Assembly (NCBI RefSeq): GCF_016597725.1
Contig: NZ_VCGY01000010.1
Coordinates: 62,001 to 126,000 of the forward strand
Reading direction: 5' to 3'
DNA: 64,000 bases
From: Marinobacter sp. 1-4A
GTDB taxonomy: Bacteria > Pseudomonadota > Gammaproteobacteria > Pseudomonadales > Oleiphilaceae
The position numbers were made by a program, and so were the translations under genes. Shown one piece after another: positions 8,691 to 18,310 of the stretch. Below the pieces are notes generated by a model. It was given only the letters and a program-made list of their open reading frames with translations. It was not told the origin of the DNA and ran no database searches. Within the stretch, counting starts at the first letter, position 1. The number at the start of each line of letters is the position of its first letter.

Positions 8691-9587
8691 TTAATTTTCT
8701 GACTCCGAGGCAAGCAGATCATTAATCCCCCGGGCAAAGGCCACTGGCGAATCTTCTTGCAAGAAGTGGCCGCCTTTCAGAGTTGCGTGCGGCTGGCCCT
8801 TGGCGCCCGGAATTCGTTTTTGCATATAGGCGGCACCGCCACGAGTGATTGGATCGCCATTACTGAATAGCGTGAGAAACGGTTTGTTCCAGCGTTCCAG
8901 AACCGCCCATGCCTCGCGGTTGGCCTCACTCGCTGGGTCATCTGGGCGCACAGGCACTAAACGCGGAAACGCACGGGCGCCAGCTTTGTGTTTTTTGCTC
9001 GGAAAGGGGGCGTCGTAAGCTCGCAGCTCGTCAGGCCCCAGTTTGCGGAATGATCCAGCGTTGATAATTCGGGCAATGGGGAACCAGGGGCTGTGTAACG
9101 CAAAGTTTTTCCAGATATTGAAAGCGGGTGGCGTTTTTTGGTCTCCGGTGGGTAGCATCCCGTTACCGACCACAATGGCACGAAAGCGCTCTGGGTTTTC
9201 GGCAGCGAGCCGCAAGCCCAGTAGTGAGCCCCAGTCCTGACATACAAGTGTCATGTTGTTCAGTTCGAGCTTGTCGATGAACTGCTGCATCCACCCCATA
9301 TGTTGTTGATAGCTGTAATCTTCCGCAGCGGTGGGTTTGTCAGACTTGCCAAAGCCGATAAGGTCCGGCGCAATCACTCGATGGCCAGCCGCCGCGCATA
9401 TGGGGATCATATGGCGATAGAGGTAAGACCAAGAGGGCTCACCGTGTAGCATGAGTATCGGGCTGGCATCGGCTGGCCCTTCATCCACATAGTGCATCCG
9501 TAGGTTATCAATATCTTCATAATGCGGCTTGAAGGGGTAGTCTAGTAACCGCTCAAAACGTGCGTCGGGGGTTCTGACGAAATCCAT
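8691..9587 (-). CDS. haloalkane dehalogenase, HLD-I type
   Basis: A 298-residue alpha/beta hydrolase. HGEPSWSYLYRHMIP carries the oxyanion/halide-side HGxPxW motif. The nucleophile is Asp in LVCQDWGSLLGL, followed by the halide-binding Trp. The cap segment AYDAPFPSKKHKAGARAF is typical of subfamily HLD-I. The catalytic acid is Asp in NGDPITRGG and the base is His in GGHFLQED. These residues predict hydrolytic cleavage of carbon-halogen bonds, giving an alcohol and halide. Marine bacteria often carry such enzymes. The usual DSDPIT motif reads NGDPIT here. Some HLD-like proteins act on other substrates. Confidence 0.88.
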   Translation of the reverse strand: MDFVRTPDARFERLLDYPFKPHYEDIDNLRMHYVDEGPADASPILMLHGEPSWSYLYRHMIPICAAAGHRVIAPDLIGFGKSDKPTAAEDYSYQQHMGWMQQFIDKLELNNMTLVCQDWGSLLGLRLAAENPERFRAIVVGNGMLPTGDQKTPPAFNIWKNFALHSPWFPIARIINAGSFRKLGPDELRAYDAPFPSKKHKAGARAFPRLVPVRPDDPASEANREAWAVLERWNKPFLTLFSNGDPITRGGAAYMQKRIPGAKGQPHATLKGGHFLQEDSPVAFARGINDLLASESEN

Positions 9588-9695
9588 ATTTGTTGCCTTG
9601 TTGTTCAGTACTGTGTGGGGCCGACTTTCCTCTAGATCTACCCTTGTGCATCATGCAAACTTACCGCCCTTAATCCATAGAGTAGGAGACAGATA

Positions 9696-10151
9696 ATGTC
9701 TGAACTAACACTCAAAGAGCAACTGACCAGCGCGGTAAAAGACGCGATGCGCAGTAAGGATAAACTCCGTCTTGTCACTTTGCGCATGGCTCAGGCGGCC
9801 ATTAAGCAGATCGAGATTGACGAGCGTCGCGAGCTGAGTGATGAGGATGTCCTGAAAGTATTGGATAAAATGCTCAAGCAGCGTCGCGATGCTGCCACTC
9901 AATACGATGATGCCGGTCGTGAAGAGTTGGGCGACAAAGAGCGAGCGGAAATGGTGATTATTGAAGAATTCATGCCTGCCGCTCTTACAGAGGACGATCT
10001 GGATAGCCTGATTCGTATGGCGCTTAGTTCAACCGGCGCCAAGGGAATGCAGGACATGGGGAATGTGATGAATGAACTGCGCCCCCAAGTGCTTGGCCGT
10101 GTTGATATGGGGCATCTTAGCAAGAAGGTGCGCGCTGCGTTGGCGGGCTGA
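9696..10151 (+). CDS. GatB/YqeY domain protein
   Basis: A 151-residue protein of the YqeY family: LKEQLTSAVKDAMRSKDK at the N-terminus, IKQIEIDERRELSDEDVL, and the C-terminal GQ-like core GAKGMQDMGNVMNELRP. The fold matches the tail domain of GatB, the amidotransferase subunit that contacts tRNA, but the role of stand-alone YqeY proteins is not established. In many gammaproteobacteria it lies beside rpsU and dnaG; neither is here. A strong terminator follows. Confidence 0.9.
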   Translation: MSELTLKEQLTSAVKDAMRSKDKLRLVTLRMAQAAIKQIEIDERRELSDEDVLKVLDKMLKQRRDAATQYDDAGREELGDKERAEMVIIEEFMPAALTEDDLDSLIRMALSSTGAKGMQDMGNVMNELRPQVLGRVDMGHLSKKVRAALAG

Positions 10152-10177
10152 TTGTCGTTTTAAGTAGAAACCTTAAT

Positions 10178-10200
10178 GGGAGGCGCTGGCCTCCCGTTTT
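10178..10200 (+). terminator. Rho-independent terminator of yqeY
   Basis: GGGAGGC and GCCTCCC form a perfect seven-pair GC-rich stem around GCTG, followed by GTTTTCATTTC. It is placed 27 bases after the YqeY stop and also lies just beyond the 3' end of the convergent GST gene. Confidence 0.85.
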
Positions 10201-10223
10201 CATTTCAAATAGATAGTAAGCTC

Positions 10224-10892
10224 TCACGCGAAATCGTATTCTCCGCCCTTTTCAAGCGCTTGTTGGTATGTAGGTCTGGCGTGTACCCGTTTTACCCAGG
10301 CTGTGATGTTAGGCCGGTTCTTGCCTACGATACCGCGAGCCACTGAGGCTTCTAGCGGAAAGCTCATCTGTATATCCGCAGCGCTGAGTTTGTCTCCAAG
10401 AAACCAAGTGTTTTTTGCCAAATGGGACTCAACAAAGTCTAAGTGTGTTTTGATCATGGGGCCGATAAACACGTCATTGGTTTTATCGGCAATGCCTTTC
10501 GCCACGGGCTTGATAAAAAACGGCATCGGGCTGGTTTTCACCTTTTCAAACACTAACCGCATTACCAACGGTGGCATCAAAGAACCTTCTGCGTAGTGCA
10601 GCCAGTAGGTGTAATCCAGCCAAGCCTGACCGCCAGCCTCCGGCAGCATCGTATCTTTGCCGTAGGTGTGGGCAAGGTATTCGATGATAGCGCCAGACTC
10701 TGCCACCACCAGATCACCATCCGTGATCACGGGTGATTTGCCCAATGGGTGTATTTTTTTAAGACTTGCAGGTGCGAGCATGGTTTTGGCGTCACGCTCG
10801 TAATGCTGAATCTCGTAGGGCACACCTAGCTCTTCCAGCATCCAGAGAACACGTTGTGAGCGAGAATTGTTGAGGTGATGAACTGTAATCAT
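10224..10892 (-). CDS. glutathione S-transferase family protein
   Basis: A 222-residue two-domain GST. The N-terminal thioredoxin-like half contains LNNSRSQRVLWMLEELGVPY, where the Ser/Arg pair is the likely catalytic site, then GKSPVITDGDLVVAESGAII with the cis-Pro and the glutathione-contacting ES pair. The all-alpha C-terminal half includes AADIQMSFPLEA, the N-capping box. Cytoplasmic conjugation or reduction with glutathione is expected; the substrate is unknown. The ribosome site GGAG is eight bases before the ATG. Confidence 0.88.
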   Translation of the reverse strand: MITVHHLNNSRSQRVLWMLEELGVPYEIQHYERDAKTMLAPASLKKIHPLGKSPVITDGDLVVAESGAIIEYLAHTYGKDTMLPEAGGQAWLDYTYWLHYAEGSLMPPLVMRLVFEKVKTSPMPFFIKPVAKGIADKTNDVFIGPMIKTHLDFVESHLAKNTWFLGDKLSAADIQMSFPLEASVARGIVGKNRPNITAWVKRVHARPTYQQALEKGGEYDFA

Positions 10893-10982
10893 GCAGAAGC
10901 TCCGTTCGCATAAAAAAATGAGTAGGGTTATAGAGTAGTCTGCAAATCACTTTTTGGTTCACTGCGATTGTGATTTAAGTCG

Positions 10983-11876
10983 TCAGCTCCGATGACGGCG
11001 GTCGAAAACATGACTTTTCAAGTCTTTGATAATCTCTGGCACCTTGAGAGGCAGAAGTTTTTTGGCGGCTTTGAAAAGATACATAATAACGTTTGCCCGT
11101 TTGTACCAGAGCACACGTTGAATCTTCTTCATCATGGGGTGATAGCCTTCCATGTATAGCTCATTCACAGACTTTGCGTTGTTGGTGAGGCTATACCGGC
11201 TTAAATCCAACGGCACCACAATATCTGCGTTTTTTAGCTGCTTGCGGGTATTAAAATCGATGGCGATGTTGATGGCATTGCTGATGACATCAAATGTATC
11301 TTCTGGTTTTTGGTATCGGCTTACATGGCTCAAATCAACGGCTACAGTGATGCCCGCGCCCATTTGGGCCAATGGAGAAATTGGAACATTTTCAACCAGT
11401 CCGCCATCTACCAGAATCCGGCCACCCACCTCCACCGGTACAAACAAGCCGGGTACTGCCATGGATGCGCACACAGCGTCTGCAAGATTCCCTTCCCTAA
11501 ATATCAGTTGCTCGCCGGTTTCGATATCTGTGGCGCAAATGGCCAGAGGAATGCTGGCATCTTCAATTCGGCAATCCCCCAGATCTCGGTGAATCGTGTC
11601 CCGAATGGCCTGCGTGCTGAACAGGCCGCCACGCTCCAAAGTAAAGTTGAGAATCTTGGATAGATTTAGAGCGGAACCAATGGAAAGGATAGAGTCCACC
11701 GGGCGGCCGAAAGCGTAATAACTGGCGACCAATGCCCCTACGCTGGTGCCCGAAATGCAGTGAATCCGTATCTGCTCTTCCTCAAACGCCTTCAAAACAC
11801 CTATGTGAGCAATGCCTTTGGCTGCACCGCCCCCAAGGGCTAGACCAATACGGGTATTAAAGGGGTTGAGCTTCAT
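10983..11876 (-). CDS. patatin-like phospholipase (RssA family)
   Basis: A 297-residue patatin-domain protein. The oxyanion glycines are LALGGGAAKG, the nucleophile elbow is GTSVG and the second dyad residue is Asp in VDGGLVENVP. The serine-aspartate dyad is complete, so a lipid acyl hydrolase is predicted. The length and C-terminal basic tail (KDLKSHVFDRRHRS) resemble the RssA/YchK group, whose substrates are poorly known. No signal peptide, so probably cytoplasmic or membrane-peripheral. Monocistronic. Confidence 0.88.
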   Translation of the reverse strand: MKLNPFNTRIGLALGGGAAKGIAHIGVLKAFEEEQIRIHCISGTSVGALVASYYAFGRPVDSILSIGSALNLSKILNFTLERGGLFSTQAIRDTIHRDLGDCRIEDASIPLAICATDIETGEQLIFREGNLADAVCASMAVPGLFVPVEVGGRILVDGGLVENVPISPLAQMGAGITVAVDLSHVSRYQKPEDTFDVISNAINIAIDFNTRKQLKNADIVVPLDLSRYSLTNNAKSVNELYMEGYHPMMKKIQRVLWYKRANVIMYLFKAAKKLLPLKVPEIIKDLKSHVFDRRHRS

Positions 11877-11969
11877 GCATAACAGCCTGTTAGGACTTCA
11901 GTTCAGGGAGGAAAGTTCGGGCCGATTCTAACAGATTTGGCAGGGGTCTCAGTTCAGCATTTTGAAGTT

Positions 11970-14900
11970 TTAGGCGACCGGTTTTGCCAAGAACTCTTCA
12001 AATGCTGCAGCGGGCAGGGGGCGGGAGAAGAAGTACCCTTGGCCGTGATCACAGCCGATTTCCAACAGTAGGTGTTGCTGAGCCTGAGTTTCTACACCCT
12101 CAGCGATAACGTGAAGGCCAAGCCTGTGAGCCATCATCACAATGGCTTCAGAAAGCACTAGGTCGTTCTGGTCTGTTTCGAGATTCTGAATAAAAGACTG
12201 GTCAATTTTGAGGTAGTCAATATCGAACCGCTTGAGATAAGACAGCGCTGAATAGCCCACGCCAAAGTCGTCAATGGCAACCTGAATGCCTGCATCCCGG
12301 AACCGGAGCAACTTTTCTTTGACTCCATCGCTGGCATTCAGAAGCAGCCCCTCGGTGATTTCGATACTTAGATGCTTCGCATCCAACCCAATTTCACTCA
12401 GGTGGTGCAGCCAGTCTGCAATACTCAGTGCGTCACTTTGAAATTGCACAGGCGAAACATTCACTGATATCTGTAACCCGATATCGTATAACTCACACCA
12501 GCGTTTTGCCTGAGCGGCAGCCTCTCTAAATACCCAGTCGCCGATTTTGACGATTAATCCAGATTCTTCCGCCAGAGGAATAAACTCGGCCGGGCTGATC
12601 ATTCCGCGCTCTGGATGATTCCAGCGTATTAAGGCTTCAGCTTTGCAGACATTCCCGTTCGCAAGATCAATTATGGGCTGGAAGTGGAGCTCGAACTGCC
12701 GGTTCTCAACGGCTGAGCGCATATCATGCAGCAATTTAAGGCGGTTCTGAGCTTCATCGTGTAGTGATTGGGTAAAGTAAGCAAGGCGGTTTCGCCCTGA
12801 TGTCTTCGCGGCGTACATAGCCTGATCGGCGTTACTGATTAACTGAAATGCCTCTGCGGCGTCGTTTGGACAGAAAGTGATGCCAGCGCTGGCCTGAACA
12901 TAAATTGTTTCATTATTAATAGTGTAAGGTTTTGCCAGCACACGAATGATCTGCTCGGCCACCTTTTCACCGTCGAGCGTATTTTCAAGCCGGGGGAGGA
13001 TAACGGTGAATTCGTCGCCACTCATGCGAGCGACCGTATCTGACTCCCTCACACAACTGTTAATTCTAACGGCAGCTTCCACCAACAACTGGTCGCCTAC
13101 TGGGTGTCCGAGTGTGTCGTTAACATCTTTAAAGTGGTCGAGGTCAATAAACAACAGCGCTAGCAATGAATCTTGGCGTAGCGACTTGCGAATTTCTTGC
13201 TCCAAGCGGTCTTGAAACATATACCGGTTTGGTAAGTTGGTCAGGAAGTCGTAGTTTGCTTGGCGCCAAATCAGTTCGTCCGAGCGCACCTTACCAGTGA
13301 TGTCCGAACCTATCACCACGTGCCTCTGGATATCACCGTTTTTATTTCGAATAACGTTAATGGTGAGCCACGAAGGAAAGGCCTCGCCATTTTTCCGGCG
13401 ATTCCACACCTCGCCCTGCCAAAATCCTTGCTGAGCCACCTCTTGCCAAATCGCCTGAAAAAACTCGGCGTTGTGATGGCCGGAGTGGAGAATAGAGGGG
13501 TCTTTGCCACGGGTTTCTTCAAGAGTGTAACCGGTGACTTTGGTAAAGGCGGGGTTGATTGCAACAATACGATTGTGGGTGTCAGTAACCATCACGGCTT
13601 CTGAGCTGTTGCGGTAGATGGAAGACGCAAGATGAAGCTCTTCCTGAGCGTGTGCCCGCTCGATAGCGATCCCAACAAGATTGGCGGCGCTCTCAATCAA
13701 TGCGATTTCTTGCGTGTCTGGAGCGCAGGGTTCCTTGCGGTAGATCGCGAAGGTGCCCAAGACGTTACCAGACGCCGCTTGTATAGGTTCCGACCAGCAA
13801 GAGCCGAGCCCCGCCTCGGCGGCAAGGCCTTTAAAGTTCTCCCAGTAAGGATGGGACGCGATGTCTTCGACAACCGTGCGCTTTCCGGTAAAGGCTGAGG
13901 TGCCACAGGAGCCAACGCCCACGCCTATGCTAACGCCATTGATGGCTTCGGTAAAAAAGCCGGGTAAGGAGGGCGCTGCACCACTGAACAGATGTTTTCC
14001 TTCATCGTCCATAAGAAGAATGGAACACATGGAGTTTGAGTAAATGGATTCGACCGACTCGATAACCTGCGACATGATTTCTTTTAATGAACCGCCTCGC
14101 GCGACTTTTTCCAACGTTTGCCGTCGCATTTGTTCACGCCGAGCGGCCATTTTTCGGAAGGAAACGTCTTCAATCAGCGCTACCGCATAATCGAAACTGC
14201 CGTCAGCATGTCGAACTGCGCGCACAGCTAAATGGGTGTCGAGAAAATAACCGGATTTGTGGATAAACCGTTTTTCAACGGAAAGCTCATCAACCTTGCC
14301 TTCGACCAGTTGCATGTAACGAGCGCGACTGAACTCTATATCGTCGGGGTGGATTACATCCGCCCATGTTGTAGCCATCAACTCTTTGGCTGTATAACCG
14401 AGCATGTTACACAGTGCTTGATTGACTTCTATCCAGCCTTTCGCTGGACTGGATGCAGCCATGCCAAACATGGAGCGCTCAAAATAGGCTCGGAAATGTT
14501 GTTCACTGGATCGCAACGCCTCCAGTGCGTTACGGCGCTCGCTCTCTCGATCAAAGCTGTCGAATGCGAAGGTAATGTTGAGAGCCAGTTCATTGAGAAG
14601 GGCGGTCACCTCACGGTCGAAAAAGCCGTCATCCACATGAAAAGCCGACAAAACACCAAAAGGCTGGCCACCGCGCTTAACGGGAAATTGTGCAGTCGCT
14701 AGGGGGGCGTTATCTTTCAGGTCGGCAATTCCAATCCAGCTGAATTGGATACCGCAGACATCGTTGGCAATTTGGCACACCAAAGGAAGTAACGCATCTT
14801 CATAACGTGTTCGGATGATGGCTTGGTTGATTTCGTTCAGAGCACGATATACGAGGGCCAGTCTTTGGGCGCGCGAAACTGAAGGCGCATCTTCATCGGC

Positions 14901-15005
14901 ACCTGAGCTTGGTTTTGCTTGATCGGCCTCGCTGTTAGAAGATGAAGTCACAATGCTGCTCGCTGTGGCCCGAAATTGATCGATGTTTATCGTAAGAGTG
15001 TTCAA
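11970..15005 (-). CDS. GAF-PAS-GAF-PAS-GGDEF-EAL c-di-GMP protein
   Basis: A 1011-residue cytoplasmic sensor starting at TTG. Domain order: GAF-like (about 60-155), PAS (165-285), GAF (about 295-455), PAS (460-580), GGDEF (585-745) and EAL (755-1005). The cyclase motif is SGDEF, a tolerated variant, with an RxxD inhibition site (RESD) five residues before it. The EAL motifs EALIRW, NVSPVQF, EITEGLL, DDFGVGY, LKIDQ and AEGVET are all present, so phosphodiesterase activity is likely; cyclase activity is less certain. Two GAF and two PAS sensory modules suggest integration of small-molecule or redox cues. No membrane helix. Confidence 0.92.
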   Translation of the reverse strand: MNTLTINIDQFRATASSIVTSSSNSEADQAKPSSGADEDAPSVSRAQRLALVYRALNEINQAIIRTRYEDALLPLVCQIANDVCGIQFSWIGIADLKDNAPLATAQFPVKRGGQPFGVLSAFHVDDGFFDREVTALLNELALNITFAFDSFDRESERRNALEALRSSEQHFRAYFERSMFGMAASSPAKGWIEVNQALCNMLGYTAKELMATTWADVIHPDDIEFSRARYMQLVEGKVDELSVEKRFIHKSGYFLDTHLAVRAVRHADGSFDYAVALIEDVSFRKMAARREQMRRQTLEKVARGGSLKEIMSQVIESVESIYSNSMCSILLMDDEGKHLFSGAAPSLPGFFTEAINGVSIGVGVGSCGTSAFTGKRTVVEDIASHPYWENFKGLAAEAGLGSCWSEPIQAASGNVLGTFAIYRKEPCAPDTQEIALIESAANLVGIAIERAHAQEELHLASSIYRNSSEAVMVTDTHNRIVAINPAFTKVTGYTLEETRGKDPSILHSGHHNAEFFQAIWQEVAQQGFWQGEVWNRRKNGEAFPSWLTINVIRNKNGDIQRHVVIGSDITGKVRSDELIWRQANYDFLTNLPNRYMFQDRLEQEIRKSLRQDSLLALLFIDLDHFKDVNDTLGHPVGDQLLVEAAVRINSCVRESDTVARMSGDEFTVILPRLENTLDGEKVAEQIIRVLAKPYTINNETIYVQASAGITFCPNDAAEAFQLISNADQAMYAAKTSGRNRLAYFTQSLHDEAQNRLKLLHDMRSAVENRQFELHFQPIIDLANGNVCKAEALIRWNHPERGMISPAEFIPLAEESGLIVKIGDWVFREAAAQAKRWCELYDIGLQISVNVSPVQFQSDALSIADWLHHLSEIGLDAKHLSIEITEGLLLNASDGVKEKLLRFRDAGIQVAIDDFGVGYSALSYLKRFDIDYLKIDQSFIQNLETDQNDLVLSEAIVMMAHRLGLHVIAEGVETQAQQHLLLEIGCDHGQGYFFSRPLPAAAFEEFLAKPVA

Positions 15006-15095
15006 TCTTTTTATGCAAAGTACAAGTAAATTACGGGGAAGGCCTGTTTATAGTTCAGGCGTTTCGCAACGGTTTGATAGATGACAGGGTCTACT

Positions 15096-15740
15096 ATGAA
15101 TAAGATGCATATTGATATCGTTTCTGACATTGCTTGCCCTTGGTGTGCCATTGGCTACGCTCGTTTAAAGCTCGCAATGGAGCAGTTGTCGGCAAATTAT
15201 GAATTTACAGTTCAGTGGCATGCATTTGAGCTGAACCCGGATAACAGCGGTGATGGCGAGCCTATTTTGCCGGCTTTGGCGCGCAAATATGGGCGGAGCG
15301 AGGAAGAGTTGCGCGCAACTCAAGATCAGATGATGGCTATCGCCGAAGGGCTGGGACTGAATTTTGAAAAGATTCAGGAGCGACTTGTCTGTAATACCTT
15401 TGATGCCCACCGGTTGGTTAAATGGGCGGGTGAGCAGGAATGTCAGACCGAGTTGAAGCAAGCATTGTTTGAAGCCTATTTTGGCAGGGCTGAGAATGTG
15501 GCCGATCACGATATTCTACTCGGGTGTGTTGAGGCCCTTGGGCTGGATGTGGAAAAAGCCCGGGAAGTGTTGAACTCAGACCAATACGCGGTTGCCGTGC
15601 GCAAGGATGAAGCCACTTACCAGAAGGCGGGCGTCTCAGCTGTTCCAGCATTTATTGTTAACGGCAAGTATCTTATTTCCGGCGCTCAGGAACCCGATAC
15701 TCTGGTGCAGGCGTTGCAGGAGATGGCAGAGTCTGATTAA
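15096..15740 (+). CDS. DsbA family oxidoreductase, FrnE-like
   Basis: A 214-residue DsbA-fold protein: IDIVSDIACPWCAIGYARL carries the CPWC active site at the N-terminus, the helical insertion follows, and GVSAVPAFIVNGKYLISGAQ holds the cis-proline. There is no signal peptide, so it is a cytoplasmic FrnE-type thiol oxidoreductase or isomerase and not a periplasmic DsbA. The ATG at 15096 is preferred because AGGG lies six bases upstream; an ATG 15 bases earlier has no such site. It is followed on the same strand by a serine hydrolase. Confidence 0.88.
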   Translation: MNKMHIDIVSDIACPWCAIGYARLKLAMEQLSANYEFTVQWHAFELNPDNSGDGEPILPALARKYGRSEEELRATQDQMMAIAEGLGLNFEKIQERLVCNTFDAHRLVKWAGEQECQTELKQALFEAYFGRAENVADHDILLGCVEALGLDVEKAREVLNSDQYAVAVRKDEATYQKAGVSAVPAFIVNGKYLISGAQEPDTLVQALQEMAESD

Positions 15741-15802
15741 AAAAGCCTGAAAAGAGATCTGCTAAGCGAGATTTTAACACCACGTAATTAAGGTCGCCTT
15801 GT

Positions 15803-17017
15803 ATGACGGAACTCAAGCAAATTGCTGGCCTTGCGCCGAGCCAGCTTCTTAATATCGAAGGCCACTTAGAGCGTTGCTACATCCAGCCTAAAAAACTGCC
15901 GGGTGCACTGACTCTGGTTGCTCGGCGAGGAGAGATTGCTTATGTGAAGGCTCAGGGGCTAATGGATGTGGAGCGCAACAAGCCTGTCTGCCGGGACACT
16001 GTTTTCCGCATATACTCCATGACAAAACCGATCACATCGATTGCCATGATGCAGCTCTACGAGCAAGGCCGGTTTTTACTGGACGACCCGGTACACAAGT
16101 ACATTCCGGCTTGGAAAAATCTGCGGGTTTATAAAAGCGGTCTCTATCCCGAGTTTTTGACGACACCCGCAGCCAGCCCCATGACGATTCGCAACCTGTT
16201 CACGCATATGTCTGGCCTGACCTATGGGTTTATGAATCGGACCAATGTTGACGCTGCCTATCGAGAGTTAGGGCTTGATGGTAGCAGGGACCTGACCATG
16301 GAGGCGCTGGTTGATCAGTTGGCGGAGCTGCCCTTGGAGTTTTCGCCGGGTACGGCTTGGAACTATTCCGTCAGCACCGATGTGCTGGGGTATCTGGTGC
16401 AGTTGTTGTCTGGTCAGCCGTTTGACGAGTATCTGCGAGAGCATATCTTTGACCCCCTAAACATGGCAGACACCGGCTTCTATGTCCGTGATGATCAGCT
16501 TGATAGATTCGCTGCCTGTTATGTTTACCAGCCCGGTGATCAGTTCAAATTGCAGGATGATCCGGAGACGTCTCCTTTTCGACATAAGGGTCGATTCCTG
16601 TCTGGCGGCGGCGGGTTGGTTTCCACCATTGACGACTACTTCCATTTTGCTCAGGCCCTGTGTCAGGGCGGAGAATTTCAGGGGCAGCGCATCATTGGGC
16701 GAAAAACCTTAGAGTTCATGCGCCACAACCACCTGCCGGGCAATCAAGATTTGCCGGGCCTTTCAGTGGGCGCCTTCAGCGAAACACCCTATGCCGGAAG
16801 TGGTTTTGGTCTGGGCTTTTCGGTAAAAACAGATGTGGCCAAATCACAGGTTAACGGGTCTGTGGGCGAGTACGGTTGGGGGGGCTTGGCAAGTACCAAC
16901 TTTTACATTGATCCCGTTGAGGAATTGGTCGTGATCTTTATGACGCAACTGATTCCTTCGTCCTCTTACCCTATCCGGCAGGAGTTGCGGGCTATCGTTA
17001 ATGGAGCCTTGGTGTGA
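15803..17017 (+). CDS. beta-lactamase-fold serine hydrolase
   Basis: A 404-residue member of the class C beta-lactamase/esterase family (Pfam Beta-lactamase). The nucleophile motif is S-x-x-K in [11 protein letters not shown], the second motif is Y-x-x in [13 protein letters not shown], and [14 protein letters not shown] fills the role of the third (KTG-like) strand. No signal peptide, so an intracellular esterase, EstB-like, is more likely than an antibiotic-degrading enzyme. The TGA stop shares its last base with the first codon of an SDR gene remnant. Confidence 0.88.
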   Translation: MTELKQIAGLAPSQLLNIEGHLERCYIQPKKLPGALTLVARRGEIAYVKAQGLMDVERNKPVCRDTVFRIYSMTKPITSIAMMQLYEQGRFLLDDPVHKYIPAWKNLRVYKSGLYPEFLTTPAASPMTIRNLFTHMSGLTYGFMNRTNVDAAYRELGLDGSRDLTMEALVDQLAELPLEFSPGTAWNYSVSTDVLGYLVQLLSGQPFDEYLREHIFDPLNMADTGFYVRDDQLDRFAACYVYQPGDQFKLQDDPETSPFRHKGRFLSGGGGLVSTIDDYFHFAQALCQGGEFQGQRIIGRKTLEFMRHNHLPGNQDLPGLSVGAFSETPYAGSGFGLGFSVKTDVAKSQVNGSVGEYGWGGLASTNFYIDPVEELVVIFMTQLIPSSSYPIRQELRAIVNGALV

Positions 17018-17142
17018 CTTACTGGCGCCCTCTGGCGAAGTCAGAAGAGGTTTCCGCCCTTGTGGTTTATCTGGCATCGGACGAATCCAGTTACTCTACG
17101 GGTTCCGAGTTTGTGGTTGATGGCGGCTTAACTGCGCAGTAA
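17017..17142 (+). pseudogene. C-terminal remnant of a short-chain dehydrogenase (SDR)
   Basis: Translating from 17017 gives about 41 codons ending in TAA, with [20 protein letters not shown] and then [18 protein letters not shown]. This is the unmistakable C-terminal end of a classical SDR: P-x-EEV, then [19 protein letters not shown]. The Rossmann fold and the Ser-Tyr-Lys catalytic region are absent. The fragment begins exactly at the end of the serine hydrolase gene in a different frame, as expected if a deletion or recombination joined the two. It has no start codon or ribosome site and is not expected to be expressed as a protein. Confidence 0.8.
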
Positions 17143-17171
17143 CGCTCTGAGATAGTTGTGAGCTCGTCAAT

Positions 17172-18305
17172 ATGAAAAGCAACTCTGTGGCTAGCTCACT
17201 TCCTCCCTACGAAGCCTATCAAGCCGCGCTGGTTTCCGGCTTTGAAGACGACCCCGCCCAACAGCATGCGGCTATATGTTTGCAGCGCTGCTATGAGCAG
17301 CTTCAAGTCGGGCATCCTGATATTCAGGGTGTCTATCTTTGGGGGCCTGTAGGGCGCGGAAAAACCTGGCTGATGGACCGTTTTCACCAGTCGCTTACCG
17401 TGCCGGCGCGTCGGCAGCACTTTCATCATTTTATGCGCTGGGTGCACCGGCGCCTGTTTCAGTTAACCGGGCAAGAAGACTCGCTTGGCCTTCTTGCGCG
17501 AGAGTTGGCCGCTGAAGCGCGGGTGCTGTGTCTGGATGAGTTGTTCGTCAGTGACATTGGTGATGCCGTGTTGCTGGGTGGCTTGTTTCAGCAGCTTTTC
17601 GCTCAGGGTTTGGTTCTGGTTGCCACGTCTAACCAGCCACCGGATGACTTGTACAAAGACGGCTTTAATCGTGAGCGACTATTGCCTGCCATTGATGCTC
17701 TAAAACAGTATATGCAGGTAGTGAGCGTGGATGGTGGCCAGGATCACCGGCTTCACCCTGGCGAGCGTAAACAGCGTTATTGGGTTGGCCAGCCGCAGGC
17801 TCTGGAAGCCGCATTTGCGGAGTTGCTTTGCGAGGGTGAGCAGCTAAACAGTGAGCCCCTTCGCTTGGGCCACAGCGATATCAGAGTGGTCCAACGCAGC
17901 GAACATGCGCTTTGGTGTCGCTATGAAGACCTATGTGAGCAGAAGCTTGCGGCGCAGGATTTTATAGAACTTTGTGATCGTTTCACCTATGTGTTTTTGA
18001 GTGAAGTGCCTCAGCTCGCCGGAGGCGGGCAGCAAAAAGCCATTGCTCGTGGCACTGAAGACGGCGTGACTCAAGTTGAGGCTGGAGATCGCCAGTTGCC
18101 AGCATTGACCCATCTGGATGATGGCGCGCGCCGGTTTATTGCTTTGGTTGATGAATGTTACGACCGTGGCATTCCACTTTATCTCGACGCTGCGGTGCCG
18201 TTGAGTGAACTCTACAGTGTGGGCGCACTGGCTTTTCCGTTCCGCCGCACTTTGAGTCGCTTGCAGGAGATGCAGTTGCAGCGATTTGGCCAGGCAGGTC
18301 ACTAG
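17172..18305 (+). CDS. zapE: cell division protein ZapE (AFG1-like ATPase)
   Basis: A 377-residue AAA-type ATPase. Walker A is GPVGRGKTWLMDRF, Walker B is VLCLDELFVSDIGDA and sensor 1 is LVATSNQPPDDLYKDG. FGDRF-like and C-terminal motifs (FTYVFLSEVPQL, RFIALVDECYDRGIPL) match ZapE/AFG1. ZapE associates with the Z-ring and is needed for division under stress in E. coli. Length agrees with the family. It is transcribed toward the diguanylate cyclase gene. Confidence 0.93.
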   Translation: MKSNSVASSLPPYEAYQAALVSGFEDDPAQQHAAICLQRCYEQLQVGHPDIQGVYLWGPVGRGKTWLMDRFHQSLTVPARRQHFHHFMRWVHRRLFQLTGQEDSLGLLARELAAEARVLCLDELFVSDIGDAVLLGGLFQQLFAQGLVLVATSNQPPDDLYKDGFNRERLLPAIDALKQYMQVVSVDGGQDHRLHPGERKQRYWVGQPQALEAAFAELLCEGEQLNSEPLRLGHSDIRVVQRSEHALWCRYEDLCEQKLAAQDFIELCDRFTYVFLSEVPQLAGGGQQKAIARGTEDGVTQVEAGDRQLPALTHLDDGARRFIALVDECYDRGIPLYLDAAVPLSELYSVGALAFPFRRTLSRLQEMQLQRFGQAGH

Positions 18306-18310
18306 TCTGG

